Part shown: piece after piece, positions 44,639-53,277 of the stretch
Layout of the letters: every line of letters begins with the position of its first letter
Numbering within the stretch: the first letter of the stretch is position 1
NCBI GenBank assembly: GCA_002695005.1
Contig: NZNT01000014.1
Location: 90,208 to 154,207, forward strand
From: Maritimibacter sp.
Lineage (GTDB): Bacteria; Pseudomonadota; Alphaproteobacteria; Rhodobacterales; Rhodobacteraceae
DNA: 64,000 nucleotides
Direction: 5' to 3'
The notes under the pieces: generated by a model
Told to the model about the DNA's origin: nothing
Database searches by the model: none
What the model saw: the letters and a program-made list of their open reading frames with translations, nothing else
Made by a program: the position numbers and the translations under genes

Positions 44639-45505
44639 TCACCGGGTGACGATTAGCGCCGCACCGATCACTACCATGAGCGCGATGGCCAAGTGCTTGA
44701 GGCCCAGTTGCTCCCGCTTGAACAGGAGAGCGCCAAAGGCCAGCGTCCAGAGCGGCGTCGTTGCTGCGAGCGGCGAGACGAGCGTGACGGTCCCGCGCGA
44801 CAGGGCCATGTTGAGACAGAGTATTCCCAGCGAAAACATCGCGCCGTTCAGCACGAACCAGATCCACCCGCCTCCGAGGGACACCCGGCCACGCACGGCA
44901 CGCGGCAGAAGCAGTAAGCCGAGGGTGACCGTGGACATTGTCGTGCCGATCAGAAGTGCGAAGGCCGGACTCGGAAGATCGGAGAGCCCCAATTTGAGCC
45001 CCGGCTGGGCAATCCCGCGGACCACCGCCGCGCCGACGGGGACGAACAACGCCCAGACCGGAAATCCCCGCTTGATCCCACGCGGCGAATGCGTGGCCAG
45101 AACGAAGCCCGTCACCATGATGGCGATGCCGAGCGCGCCTTGCAGGCCGAGGGTTTCGCCAAGCAGCAGCACGCCGATGGTCACAGCGACCACCGGGGCG
45201 GCGGAGGAGAGTGAAGCTGTCAGCGACGCGCCGACGAGGTCCACGCTCGCGATCTGAAACCGCTGCCCCAGCGCCGGAAAGATCACGCCGACGGCAAGGA
45301 AGATCAGCGTCGCGGGATGGGTCCACCATGCAGACTGAACGAAGAACGGCGCTGCGCTCCACATGAGGAGCGCGCCGGTCCCGACCGAGACGAATGCGCC
45401 GGTGAGTGCATCTGTGCCGTCGAGGCCAAGCCGCTGAATGTGGGCGGAAATACCCCACATGGCGGCGGCGATCAGCGACAGGGCGATTGGAAAAGCGAGG
45501 TCCAT
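44639..45505 (-). CDS. EamA/DMT family transporter
   Basis: This 288-residue membrane protein has ten predicted helices in two EamA repeats, each with the internal pattern of drug/metabolite exporters (FQIASVDLVGASLTASLSSAAPVV in the first, LNMALSRGTVTLVSPLAATTPLW in the second). Substrates of this family range from amino acids to nucleotides and cannot be set here. It lies 43 bases downstream of the SDR gene in the same orientation and could be the export or uptake partner of the catabolic cluster, which otherwise lacks a transporter in the window. Confidence 0.87.
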   Translation of the reverse strand: MDLAFPIALSLIAAAMWGISAHIQRLGLDGTDALTGAFVSVGTGALLMWSAAPFFVQSAWWTHPATLIFLAVGVIFPALGQRFQIASVDLVGASLTASLSSAAPVVAVTIGVLLLGETLGLQGALGIAIMVTGFVLATHSPRGIKRGFPVWALFVPVGAAVVRGIAQPGLKLGLSDLPSPAFALLIGTTMSTVTLGLLLLPRAVRGRVSLGGGWIWFVLNGAMFSLGILCLNMALSRGTVTLVSPLAATTPLWTLAFGALLFKREQLGLKHLAIALMVVIGAALIVTR

Positions 45506-45548
45506 GCCATCGCTTACCTCGCAGCTGCGATCAGGGCCAGACCCCGCG

Positions 45549-46316
45549 TCACTCGGCGGTCCAGCCACCGTCCACTGTAAGCGTCGAGCCGGTCATCAGC
45601 CCCGACGCGTCCGAGGCCAGGAATGTCACCGCGCCCATGAGGTCCGTCACTTGTCCGAGCCGTCCGAGCTTGATCTTGGACAGCACGGTTTCGAGAAACC
45701 CGGGATCGTCCAAGAAGGGCCGGGTGAGCGGAGTTTCGATGAAGGTCGGCGCGATGGTGTTCGAGCGGATGCCATGTGGCGCAAGATCGATCGCCAGACC
45801 CTTGTTCATTCCCTCGATGGCGAATTTCGAGGCTGAGTAAAGCGAGCGACCCGGTCCGGAGACCTGCCCCATCTGGCTCGACATATGAATCAGCGAGCCG
45901 GCGCGCCCCGCGGCGATGAGGCCCTCGGCCACCGCCTTGGCCACGAAATACGCGGCCTTCAGATTGAGGTCGAGCACGGCATCGTAGTCGCCCTCGCTGA
46001 CCTCCCAGACCGGCTTGGGCCGATTGGTGCCCGCGTTGTTGACCAGCACGTCGAAGGGCCCGGATCGTGCGATTTCGCGCGTGGTGCCTGCGATATCGGA
46101 AACGTCCAGAGTGATCGCGTCGGCCTGACCGCCGGCCGCGACAACGGCCTCGGCAGCGGCCTCGATTTCGCCCGACGAGCGAGCCGCGAGCGTCACTGAT
46201 GCCCCCGCCTCGGCGAGTGCCGCAGCGGCCGCAAGTCCGATGCCCCGCCCGGCGCCCGTGACGAGTGCCCGTTTCCCGTCGAGCCTCAGACTTGGTGTCC
46301 GTGGCAGGTCCATCAT
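45549..46316 (-). CDS. Short-chain dehydrogenase/reductase
   Basis: The 255-residue classical SDR has the cofactor motif TGAGRGIG at residues 20-27, NNAG in [10 protein letters not shown], and the catalytic S...YxxxK (MSSQMGQ, then YSASK). It ends in the usual [11 protein letters not shown]. Start codon and hisD-like stop overlap (ATGA), so the two dehydrogenases are translated together and probably act in sequence on one substrate. Substrate unknown. Confidence 0.9.
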   Translation of the reverse strand: MMDLPRTPSLRLDGKRALVTGAGRGIGLAAAAALAEAGASVTLAARSSGEIEAAAEAVVAAGGQADAITLDVSDIAGTTREIARSGPFDVLVNNAGTNRPKPVWEVSEGDYDAVLDLNLKAAYFVAKAVAEGLIAAGRAGSLIHMSSQMGQVSGPGRSLYSASKFAIEGMNKGLAIDLAPHGIRSNTIAPTFIETPLTRPFLDDPGFLETVLSKIKLGRLGQVTDLMGAVTFLASDASGLMTGSTLTVDGGWTAE

Positions 46317-47650
46317 TCTGCTGCCTTGTCTGCGCCGACGACAGGGGCTGCACCTTCGGCGTAGGCGACGTTCTGCCCGCCGTAGCGGCGCACCCGTACG
46401 TTGGCCTGTTCGGCGTGTCCCTGGAACCCCTCCAACATGCACAGGCGCGAGCAATAGCGCCCGACCAGCGCCGAGGCCTCGTCCGTCAGCACCTTCTGGT
46501 AGGTGTGGGTCTTGAGGAACTTGCCGACCCAGAGGCCACCGGTGTAGCGCCCGGCCTTCTTCGTGGGGAGCGTATGGTTCGTCCCGATCGCCTTGTCGCC
46601 ATAGGCCACGTTGGTGCGCGGGCCGAGAAAGAGTGCGCCGTAGTTGACCATGTGGTCGAGGTACCAATCGTCACGATCCGTCATCACCTGCACATGCTCC
46701 GAGGCGATGTCGTTGGCGACGGCCAGCATCTCGTCATGATCCTCGACGACGATCACCTGGCCGTAGGTCTCCCACGCCTTGCCCGCGTGCCCGGCGGTGG
46801 GCAGGATTTCGAGCAGCCGCGCGACCTCTGCCATCGTCTCGCGCGCGAGCTTTTCGGACGTGGTGAGCAGGATCGCAGGGCTGTCCGGCCCGTGCTCGGC
46901 CTGGCCCAGAAGGTCGGTGGCGCAAAGCTCGGCATCCACCGTCTCGTCCGCGATCACGAGCGTCTCGGTCGGACCGGCGAAGAGGTCGATCCCGACGCGC
47001 CCATAGAGCTGGCGTTTGGCTTCGGCGACGAAGGCGTTTCCCGGTCCCACGAGAATATCCACCGGGTCGATGGTCTCTGTCCCCAGCGCCATCGCGCCGA
47101 CCGCCTGTATGCCGCCAAGCGCATAGATCTCGTCCGCCCCGGCCATGTGCTGTGCCGCGACGATGGCAGCGGCGGGCCGGCCCTTGTAAGGCGGCGCGCA
47201 GGTGATGACCCGTGGCACGCCCGCGACCTTGGCCGTCAGCACCGACATGTGAGCGGAGGCGAGCATGGGATACTTGCCGCCGGGAACATAGCAACCTGCG
47301 TTCTGGATCGGCACGTTCTTGTGACCCAGGATCACGCCCGGCATCGTCTCGACTTCGACGTCCAGAAGCGCGTCTTTCTGGATCTGCGCGAAGCCGCGCA
47401 CCTGGTCCTGAGCGAACTCGATGTCATGAAGATCCTGGGCGCTCATCTCGTCCATGCAGGCGTTGATCTCGTCCGACGTCAGCCGGTAGTCGTCACGGTC
47501 CCACCCATCGAACTTCACACTGAGGTCACGGATCGCCGCGTTCCCCCGCGCTTCGATGTCGGCAAGCGTCGCCTCGACGATCCCCCGCACCTTGTCATCC
47601 GCCGCCTTCACGACACCCGGGTCAACGCCTTCCTTGAGATATCTGGCCAT
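46313..47650 (-). CDS. Histidinol dehydrogenase family protein (catabolic paralogue)
   Basis: The 445-residue protein has the HisD fold: [52 protein letters not shown], and a late [17 protein letters not shown] in which the usual second metal histidine region is retained. The opening MARYLKEG and a catabolic context point to a paralogue such as sulfopropanediol 3-dehydrogenase rather than the histidine biosynthesis enzyme; no other his gene is near. NAD-dependent, two-step alcohol-to-acid oxidation is the family reaction. Substrate inferred as a polyol or hydroxy acid; low certainty. Confidence 0.82.
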   Translation of the reverse strand: MARYLKEGVDPGVVKAADDKVRGIVEATLADIEARGNAAIRDLSVKFDGWDRDDYRLTSDEINACMDEMSAQDLHDIEFAQDQVRGFAQIQKDALLDVEVETMPGVILGHKNVPIQNAGCYVPGGKYPMLASAHMSVLTAKVAGVPRVITCAPPYKGRPAAAIVAAQHMAGADEIYALGGIQAVGAMALGTETIDPVDILVGPGNAFVAEAKRQLYGRVGIDLFAGPTETLVIADETVDAELCATDLLGQAEHGPDSPAILLTTSEKLARETMAEVARLLEILPTAGHAGKAWETYGQVIVVEDHDEMLAVANDIASEHVQVMTDRDDWYLDHMVNYGALFLGPRTNVAYGDKAIGTNHTLPTKKAGRYTGGLWVGKFLKTHTYQKVLTDEASALVGRYCSRLCMLEGFQGHAEQANVRVRRYGGQNVAYAEGAAPVVGADKAAE

Positions 47651-47802
47651 CGGACGTTTGCTCCCTTCGCTGCCGTCTCGGGCTTCGTTCAAACCGATAA
47701 TCCGAGGAAAGTCTCATGGTTTTCATCAATACCTTGCGACAAAAAAACGGATATCCGAAACGTCTGCCTTTTCTTGTTCCTTCAAGGCATTGACCCTAGT
47801 GT

Positions 47803-47818
47803 TTGGTCGATCAACCAA
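47803..47818. promoter_or_regulatory. Candidate operator in the hisD-like/epimerase divergent gap
   Basis: The sequence TTGGTCGATCAACCAA is a near-perfect 16-base palindrome (TTGGT and ACCAA arms, GATC centre, one mismatched pair). It sits 22 bases upstream of the epimerase ATG in a 190-base AT-rich divergent region. Size and symmetry fit a GntR/FadR- or LacI-type site. The regulator is not adjacent except for the TetR gene 2 kb away. Confidence 0.5.
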
Positions 47819-47840
47819 CCATGCCACGGAGTTCCGATCC

Positions 47841-48755
47841 ATGAAAGTCACCGTCATCGGCGCAGGCGGATTCGTCGGGCAACGCGTGGCGGCGCAACTC
47901 GCGGCGGATCCGGATGTCACGGCATTGTCGCTCGTCGACCGGGCTGGCCTGACGGCACCCGAAGGGGCGCATGCGCAAATGTTCAATGGTGATTTCTCCG
48001 ACCCTGACCTACGCGGCGCGGCGCTCGACGGGGCCGACGCGGTAATCATGCTGGCCGCCATACTGGGCGGCGCAGCAGAAGCCGATTATGGCCTTGCCCG
48101 CGCGGTGAACGTCGACGCGACACTCGACCTGTTCGAATACCTGCGGGATACCGCGCCGCTAACGCGCATGGTCTTCGCATCCACCATCGCGGTCTATGCC
48201 ATGCCTCTCCCGGACCCGGTGACGGATGCGACGCCCTTTGCCCCCACGATGGTCTACGGCGCGCAGAAATTGATGATGGAAGTGGCGCTATCCAACTTCA
48301 CCGCGAAAGGGTGGCTCGACGGGGTATCGTTGCGCCCCTCCGGTGTGATGGCGCGCGACGGGGCGGATGCGGGACTCAAGTCGGCTTTCATGTCGCGCTT
48401 GTTCTGGAGCGTCCGCCGCGGCGAGGACATCACTCTCCCGGTAGCTCAGGACAGCCGGAGCTGGCTTACCTCGGTCGACACCGTGGCGGCCAACTTCATC
48501 CACGCTGCCAAGTTGCCTGAGATCGGGGCGGAACGTGCCTTCACCCTTCCCGCCCTGTCGCTCACCTTCGGTGAGCTGGTCGCGGCGCTCCACGCCCGCT
48601 TTCCCGACAGCCCGTCGCGCGTCACCTTTGACCCCGACCCCGCGACCGTCGCGCTTTTTGGCCAGTTTCCCCGGCTGGAGACGGAGACCGCCGACCGGCT
48701 CGGCTTCAAGCGCGATGCCGATGCCCCGGCGCTCGTCGACGCAGCTTTTGCCTGA
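47841..48755 (+). CDS. NAD-dependent epimerase/dehydratase (extended SDR, DenD-like)
   Basis: The 304-residue product has the extended-SDR cofactor motif G7-A-G-G-F-V-G13 and VIMLAAILGGAAEADYG. The catalytic S/T...YxxxK is in FASTIAVYAM and MVYGAQKLMMEVAL. The layout, including the GWLDGVSLRPSGVMARDG segment, recalls D-erythronate dehydrogenase (DenD)-like sugar-acid dehydrogenases rather than nucleotide-sugar epimerases. ATG 47841 is chosen because earlier codons in the frame lie in the AT-rich promoter region. Confidence 0.82.
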   Translation: MKVTVIGAGGFVGQRVAAQLAADPDVTALSLVDRAGLTAPEGAHAQMFNGDFSDPDLRGAALDGADAVIMLAAILGGAAEADYGLARAVNVDATLDLFEYLRDTAPLTRMVFASTIAVYAMPLPDPVTDATPFAPTMVYGAQKLMMEVALSNFTAKGWLDGVSLRPSGVMARDGADAGLKSAFMSRLFWSVRRGEDITLPVAQDSRSWLTSVDTVAANFIHAAKLPEIGAERAFTLPALSLTFGELVAALHARFPDSPSRVTFDPDPATVALFGQFPRLETETADRLGFKRDADAPALVDAAFA

Positions 48756-48787
48756 CACCAGATAAGAACACTCAAAAGGAGGACAGC

Positions 48788-49753
48788 ATGAAATTCACGA
48801 CGTTGCCGGACGGCACGAAGGACGGACGGCTCTTTATCGTCAGCCGTGACATGACCCGCATCGAACCCGCCAAGGGCGCGCATACAATGCAGGAGCTCAT
48901 GGAGCGCTGGGACGAGGTCGAGATCCAGCTCGAGATGGAATACGAAGCCGTGAACAACGGCCTTGGAGGCGGTTTCAACCCCGCCGCAGCGCTGGCTCCC
49001 CTGCCGCGCGCCTGGCAATGGCTCGACGGGTCGGCCTATGACAGTCACGGCGACCTGATGAGCAAGGTCTTCGGGATGGAAGATCAGAGCAAGCCGCCGT
49101 TTCCCTATATGTACCAAGGCGTGTCGTCGAAATTCTACGGACCGACCGAGGACGTGAAATTCGCGACCGAAGACGACTTCATCGACTTCGAGGGCGAGTT
49201 CGGGATCATCACCGACAAGGTGCCGCTGGGCACTTCCGCCGAGGCGGCTCGCACGCACATCCGCCTGATCGTGCAGATCAACGACTGGTCCCTGCGCCGG
49301 ATCGCGCCGATTGAGATGAAAGCAGGCTTCGGCTGGGTCCTCGCAAAGCCGCCGTGTGCGGTGGCCCCGGTCGCCGTCACCCCAGACGAGTTGGGCGCGG
49401 CATGGCGCGATGCGCGCGTCGATCTGGCGCTGAACGTCTGGTGGAACGGCGAAAAGTTCGGGTCCGCCAATGGCTACGCCATGTCGGTGGGTTTCGATGA
49501 ACTGGTGGCCCATGCCGCTTACTCCCGCGACCTTGTTGCCGGCACCGTCATCGGCTCCGGCACCGTCTCGAATGAAACCTACCGCGACGTCGGCTCTTCC
49601 TGCATCGCGGAGCGGCGCGGGATCGAGATGATCGACGAGGGCGAGGCCAAGACCGGATTCATGCGCTTCGGCGACCGGGTGAAGATGGAGGTTTTCGACG
49701 CCGACGGACAGTCGGTTTTCGGCGCGATCGACCAACAGGTCGTCCAGGCCTGA
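48788..49753 (+). CDS. Fumarylacetoacetate hydrolase family protein (long form)
   Basis: The 321-residue protein carries an FAH-type C-terminal domain: YQGVSSKFYGPTEDVKF, then the acidic metal site FIDFEGEFGIITDKVPLG, IRLIVQINDWSLR, and an SGTVSNETYRDVGSSCIAERR segment. It is longer at the N-terminus than the FAH protein at 30.6 kb and belongs to a different branch. AAGGAGG precedes the ATG and the gap from the epimerase is 32 bases, so they form an operon. C-C bond cleavage of a diketo or keto-acid intermediate is the likely role. Confidence 0.85.
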   Translation: MKFTTLPDGTKDGRLFIVSRDMTRIEPAKGAHTMQELMERWDEVEIQLEMEYEAVNNGLGGGFNPAAALAPLPRAWQWLDGSAYDSHGDLMSKVFGMEDQSKPPFPYMYQGVSSKFYGPTEDVKFATEDDFIDFEGEFGIITDKVPLGTSAEAARTHIRLIVQINDWSLRRIAPIEMKAGFGWVLAKPPCAVAPVAVTPDELGAAWRDARVDLALNVWWNGEKFGSANGYAMSVGFDELVAHAAYSRDLVAGTVIGSGTVSNETYRDVGSSCIAERRGIEMIDEGEAKTGFMRFGDRVKMEVFDADGQSVFGAIDQQVVQA

Positions 49754-49758
49754 CCGGA

Positions 49759-49789
49759 CGCCCGGCATGCTCCACGGCACTGCCGGGCG
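49759..49789 (+). terminator. Terminator-like hairpin after the FAH gene
   Basis: A perfect 9-bp stem CGCCCGGCA (49759-49767) / TGCCGGGCG (49781-49789) with a 13-nt loop starts 5 bases after the stop. No immediate T-tract. Confidence 0.5.
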
Positions 49790-49886
49790 CCACCCGCACA
49801 CAGCCTTTTGCCGGACGTTTTCGGGGTCACACCGCTTGCCGGGCCGCGACAGGTCGGGCTACAGACTTCCGATGGAGCGGAAACGG

Positions 49887-50423
49887 ATGAGAGCGGACGG
49901 GCAGCGCAATCGCGACGCGATCCTGAGAGCTGCGGCTGAGGTCTTTGCCCGCGACGGCTTCGACATCGCTCTCGACCGGATTGCTATGGAAGCACAGGTA
50001 GGTCGCGCCACGCTTTATCGCAATTTTCCGAACAGATCAGCGCTCGCCTTGGCGGTGTTCGACGAGAATGTTGTCCGTTTCGAACAACTGGCCGCCGACA
50101 CGCCGGAAACGCCGAACGGCTTTCGGCGGCTATTCGATGCGCTGGCCGAAGACATCGCGAACCACGCGGCGCTGGGTCAGGCACTCGCCGTAGCCGATGT
50201 CGAGGATGACCTGACGGAGCTGCGCGAACGCGTCATTTCAACGCTCGACAAGTTCCGGCTGGTCGCGATTGCGACGCGTGAGTTGCGACCGGATGTGACG
50301 CGCCAGGACCTGGAGTTGCTGCTCGACACTCTGGGCCGCGGTCTTAGCTATGGAGACCGGGCTCAGCGGCAGGATCGGATCGCGCGTCTGGTCGCGCTTG
50401 TGTTCGCCGGCCTAGAACCCTGA
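49887..50423 (+). CDS. TetR family transcriptional regulator
   Basis: The product of about 178 residues has the TetR N-terminal DNA-binding region: RDAILRAAAEVFARDGFDIALDRIAMEAQVGRATLYRNFPNRSALA, with the helix-turn-helix at DRIAMEAQVGRATLYRNF. The ligand domain is unremarkable. ATG 49887 has GGAG about nine bases upstream; an ATG five codons earlier (49872) is also possible. Its place in the middle of the catabolic cluster makes it the likely local regulator, perhaps through the motif shared by the two minus-strand units. Confidence 0.88.
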   Translation: MRADGQRNRDAILRAAAEVFARDGFDIALDRIAMEAQVGRATLYRNFPNRSALALAVFDENVVRFEQLAADTPETPNGFRRLFDALAEDIANHAALGQALAVADVEDDLTELRERVISTLDKFRLVAIATRELRPDVTRQDLELLLDTLGRGLSYGDRAQRQDRIARLVALVFAGLEP

Positions 50424-50470
50424 CACGGAGCGGCCGCAACGCAGCCGCCCGTTTTTCTGCGTCCCGCGCG

Positions 50471-51607
50471 TCAGTATGGCTGCGCGATTGCCGCGAGCGA
50501 CTGACCCATGAGCGGACCAATCTGGTCCATGCCTGCCCCCGCCTGCTCCAGTTCCCCGAGCTTGAGGGAGTTGCCGACCACCAGTTTTCCGCGCGGCAGG
50601 CGGCGGGCCATGAAGGACTCCATCGCACCCTCGAAGGTCTCGGCCTTGTCCAGTTCATCGACCAGCACGATCGCATCTTCGACCGCCATTCCGGCGCCGG
50701 AAGCCAGATGCGGGGTAGTCGCGTGGGCCGCGTCGCCAATCAAAAGCACCCGCCCCACGTTCCACGGGCGGTCCAGCAGGATCGCCTCAAGCGGACGTGC
50801 GAGGATCGGCGTGTCTTCGTTCATTGCGTCCCGGATCTCGGCAAGTTCGCCGCCGAAGGGCGCAAGCAGGGCCTTGAGCTTCGGCAACAACTCGTCGGGT
50901 TCATAGAATGGCTTGTCTGTCACGTTTTCCAGCAGGAACATGTACATCCGGTCGTGGGCATATGGCGTGAACCCCACCTTGACTGGTCCCATGAACATCT
51001 TTGCCCGGGTCCAGTGCGGCGGCAACGGCATCTGCGCGCGCCAGCAGACCTGCCCCGTGTAGACCGGCGCAGGCGCGTCGGGCATGACCATCTCGCGCAC
51101 CTTGGAGAACATGCCGTCCGCGCCGATGACGAGGTCATAGGTGCCTGTGGAGCCATCCGTGAAAGTCGCCGTGACGGCGAGGTCGTCCTGATCGAGCGCC
51201 GTAACTGTGGTGCCGGTGCGAACCTTCACGCCCAACTCCTCCATGCGGCGCGCCATCATGTCATGAAGCACGGGGCGCATCACGCCACCTTCGCCGGGCA
51301 CGTCGGGAGAGTAGAGCCGCGGCGTATCATGTTCGGCCACCACGTTGCCGACGGGGTCGCACATCGTCAGCCCGTCATGAAGCTTGCCCTTTTCCATCAG
51401 CTCATCCGCAAAGCCAAGGTCGCACAGCGCGCGGCAGGTCAGCGAGGAAAGCGTCACGCCGGTCCCGGCCACGCCCCAGTTCTCCTCGATATCCACGAGG
51501 TCCACCGCGACACCACGCTCCGCCAGCCGTATCGCCGCTGCCGGGCCACCGATTCCGCCACCGACGATCAGCGCGGATTTCACATGTTTGGACAGGTTGT
51601 CGCCCAT
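50471..51607 (-). CDS. FAD-dependent monooxygenase (aromatic hydroxylase type)
   Basis: The 378-residue flavoprotein has the FAD-binding GxGxxG (LIVGGGIGGPAAAIRLAERG, residues about 13-31), the DG motif (YDLVIGADGMFSKVR) and the GD motif (LLIGDAAHATTPHLASGAGMAVEDA) of group A hydroxylases such as salicylate or 6-hydroxynicotinate 3-monooxygenase. It would insert oxygen into an activated aromatic or enol substrate with NAD(P)H. It is transcribed alone, GGGAGG before the ATG. An AT-rich element starts 47 bases upstream of the start codon. Confidence 0.9.
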   Translation of the reverse strand: MGDNLSKHVKSALIVGGGIGGPAAAIRLAERGVAVDLVDIEENWGVAGTGVTLSSLTCRALCDLGFADELMEKGKLHDGLTMCDPVGNVVAEHDTPRLYSPDVPGEGGVMRPVLHDMMARRMEELGVKVRTGTTVTALDQDDLAVTATFTDGSTGTYDLVIGADGMFSKVREMVMPDAPAPVYTGQVCWRAQMPLPPHWTRAKMFMGPVKVGFTPYAHDRMYMFLLENVTDKPFYEPDELLPKLKALLAPFGGELAEIRDAMNEDTPILARPLEAILLDRPWNVGRVLLIGDAAHATTPHLASGAGMAVEDAIVLVDELDKAETFEGAMESFMARRLPRGKLVVGNSLKLGELEQAGAGMDQIGPLMGQSLAAIAQPY

Positions 51608-51850
51608 GAATGCCTCCCATTTCTCCTCACCGAGACACTACCCCCGGCACGCATATTGGTAAAACTGTTTGACTTGATGCGACATATTCACGCCGTCGAT
51701 GCAATTCTGCCGGGCCGAAGTATGGATCTACTCTCGAGTCCGGGGCAGGCGCGCAGCGCCGTTCACCAGTTTTTCGACCAGCCGCAGGACGCTGATCGGA
51801 CTTCCCAGCGTCGCGAGCGATCGCCGGCGTGCATCAGCAGTTCAAGCCCT
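51608..51850. other. Intergenic region between monooxygenase and cyclase genes
   Basis: This 243-base gap lies upstream of the monooxygenase. Its right part near the cyclase is ordinary GC-rich noncoding sequence without a hairpin I can defend. The left part holds the AT-rich element listed separately. Confidence 0.3.
51654..51690 (-). promoter_or_regulatory. AT-rich element upstream of the monooxygenase (copy A)
   Basis: The plus-strand core TATTGGTAAAACTGTTT matches 14 of 17 bases of an element upstream of the Rieske-cyclase unit, and starts at the same distance (47 bases) from the start codon. The inner 15 bases at 51659-51673 are close to a palindrome centred on 51666 (GT-AAAC-T-GTTT-AC). 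Likely an operator and/or promoter. Confidence 0.5.
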
Positions 51851-52624
51851 TCAGTCGTCGAAGATCGCCACGCAGCGGGTCCAGCCCGCCGAACCGCGCT
51901 CTACCTTCACCGGAAAGGCCGCCACCGTGTAGCCGGTCGCAGGAAGCTCTTCGAGATTGTGAAGCTTCTCCATGTGGCAATAGACGGTCTCGGCGCCGGC
52001 CTTGTGACCCTCCCACAGAAGCGACTTGTTCCCGGTCTCGGCGATGGCCTGCTTCTGGTAGGACATCGGCGCATCCCAGCCCCAGGCGTCGATCCCGCAG
52101 ACCTTCATGCCCCGTTCGGTCAGATACAGCGTCGCTTCGCGTCCCATGCCGATCCCGCGGGTGAGGTAATCGTCCTCACCGTAGCGCGCCCCGGCGGCGG
52201 TGTTGACGAGCACGATGTCGCCCGGCTGAAGCTCGTGTCCGATGCGCGCGAGTTCCGCTTCGACTTCTGCCGCCGTCACAACGTGGCCGTCCGGCATGTC
52301 GCGGAAATCGAGCTTCACGCCCGGTCCCATGCACCATTCCAGCGGCACCTCGTCGATCGTGATCGACCGTTCGCCGTTGTTCATGGTCGGGTGATAATGC
52401 CACGGCGCGTCCATATGGGTGCCGACATGGGTGGTGACGAGGCATTCCTCCGACGCGGGACCCGCCCCTTCCAACATGTCCGAGGCCTCCAACCCGGCCA
52501 TCGGCGCGAACTCGGCGGCTCCGAAAGCGTGGTCACGATAAGTGATCTTGGGCAAAAGCGGCGGCGGGTCCGAGGCGATCCCGGCCTTCAGGGTAACGGA
52601 GAGGTCGACGATACGACGCGGCAT
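51851..52624 (-). CDS. Cyclase family protein (kynurenine formamidase-like)
   Basis: The 257-residue protein has the metal-binding signature HxGTHxDxPxH of the cyclase/KynB superfamily (H66-V-G-T-H70-M-D72-A-P-W-H76). A PGDIVLVNTAAGARYGEDDYL segment and KVCGIDAWGWD complete the fold. Members hydrolyse amides, lactones or formamides (kynurenine formamidase, isatin hydrolase). The context of a monooxygenase and Rieske protein makes ring-opening hydrolysis plausible. It follows the Rieske gene by 11 bases. Confidence 0.9.
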   Translation of the reverse strand: MPRRIVDLSVTLKAGIASDPPPLLPKITYRDHAFGAAEFAPMAGLEASDMLEGAGPASEECLVTTHVGTHMDAPWHYHPTMNNGERSITIDEVPLEWCMGPGVKLDFRDMPDGHVVTAAEVEAELARIGHELQPGDIVLVNTAAGARYGEDDYLTRGIGMGREATLYLTERGMKVCGIDAWGWDAPMSYQKQAIAETGNKSLLWEGHKAGAETVYCHMEKLHNLEELPATGYTVAAFPVKVERGSAGWTRCVAIFDD

Positions 52625-52635
52625 GAAAAGCTCCT

Positions 52636-53106
52636 TCAGGTCTTTTGGCGGCCCGGACGTGGGCGCAGCCCAGGGGCGTAAGGGTGGGAGAGGAAGACTT
52701 CGCCCTCGCGTAGATCAAGCGCGACGGGAGTCAGGCTGTCACCAAGACAGGGGCCGAGGGTGCAGCGCCCGGTGTCGATCTCGAAAAGCGCGCCGTGGGC
52801 ACCGCAGACAATGCGGCTACGGTCGGAATTAAGGAACTCGTCCTTCTTCCACGCCATACGGACGTTGTCGTAATGAGGGCAGCGGTTGCGGTATCCGTAA
52901 AGCCTGTCGCCCTGTCGCACGATAAACATCGTGTCGCGCCCTTCACCCAGTGGGTCGAACCCGCGCGACTGACCAACCGGCAGGTCGTCGAGCCGGCACA
53001 AGGGCCTGCCTACGCGGACGGCAGGACGGGCGTCCCCCTCAACGGGCATGGACACGGCAACGCTGCGATCAGATCCTACACTTGGTTTCGAACGGTCGGC
53101 CCGCAC
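52636..53106 (-). CDS. Rieske [2Fe-2S] protein
   Basis: The product of about 156 residues carries the Rieske cluster ligands C76-x-H78 (NRCPHYDNVR) and C101-x2-H104 (IVCGAHGALFEI). A FEIDTGRCTLGPCLGD segment follows. It has no catalytic non-heme-iron domain, so it is a ferredoxin-like carrier or a regulator-type Rieske protein. The GTG at 53106 has AGGAG seven bases upstream; a GTG two codons earlier touches the ribosome site and is less likely. The first 20 residues are low-complexity. Confidence 0.85.
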   Translation of the reverse strand: MRADRSKPSVGSDRSVAVSMPVEGDARPAVRVGRPLCRLDDLPVGQSRGFDPLGEGRDTMFIVRQGDRLYGYRNRCPHYDNVRMAWKKDEFLNSDRSRIVCGAHGALFEIDTGRCTLGPCLGDSLTPVALDLREGEVFLSHPYAPGLRPRPGRQKT

Positions 53107-53152
53107 GGACACTCTCCTGTTGTTTTCGCCGGGAACCTAAGGACGCGGCGAG

Positions 53153-53189
53153 TATTGGAGAAATTGTTTCTTCTCATCCGGTCTATTGA
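53153..53189 (-). promoter_or_regulatory. AT-rich element upstream of the Rieske-cyclase unit (copy B)
   Basis: The plus-strand core TATTGGAGAAATTGTTT matches copy A in 14 of 17 bases, and the 37-base stretch in 24 of 37 without gaps. It lies 47 bases from the Rieske start and in the shared gap with the divergent hydrolase. The centre AGAAA-TTG-TTTCT (53159-53171) is a perfect inverted repeat at the same offset as in copy A. Confidence 0.5.
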
Positions 53190-53277
53190 TGTGCTCGATA
53201 CCTGCCCATTCCCCTTTCAATTTCACATTGCAAGGAAGCAGCCGTAGCGTCCGCACGAAATCTGAGGAGGAACGTGC

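Noticed and set aside
46313..47650. Biosynthetic hisD for histidine
   Set aside because: No other his gene is near. It is coupled to an SDR in a catabolic setting and has the opening of catabolic paralogues, so I left the symbol empty.
52636..53112. Rieske protein starting at GTG 53112
   Set aside because: That GTG directly abuts the AGGAG site. GTG 53106 has normal spacing and gives the same 47-base distance to the upstream element as in the monooxygenase gene.
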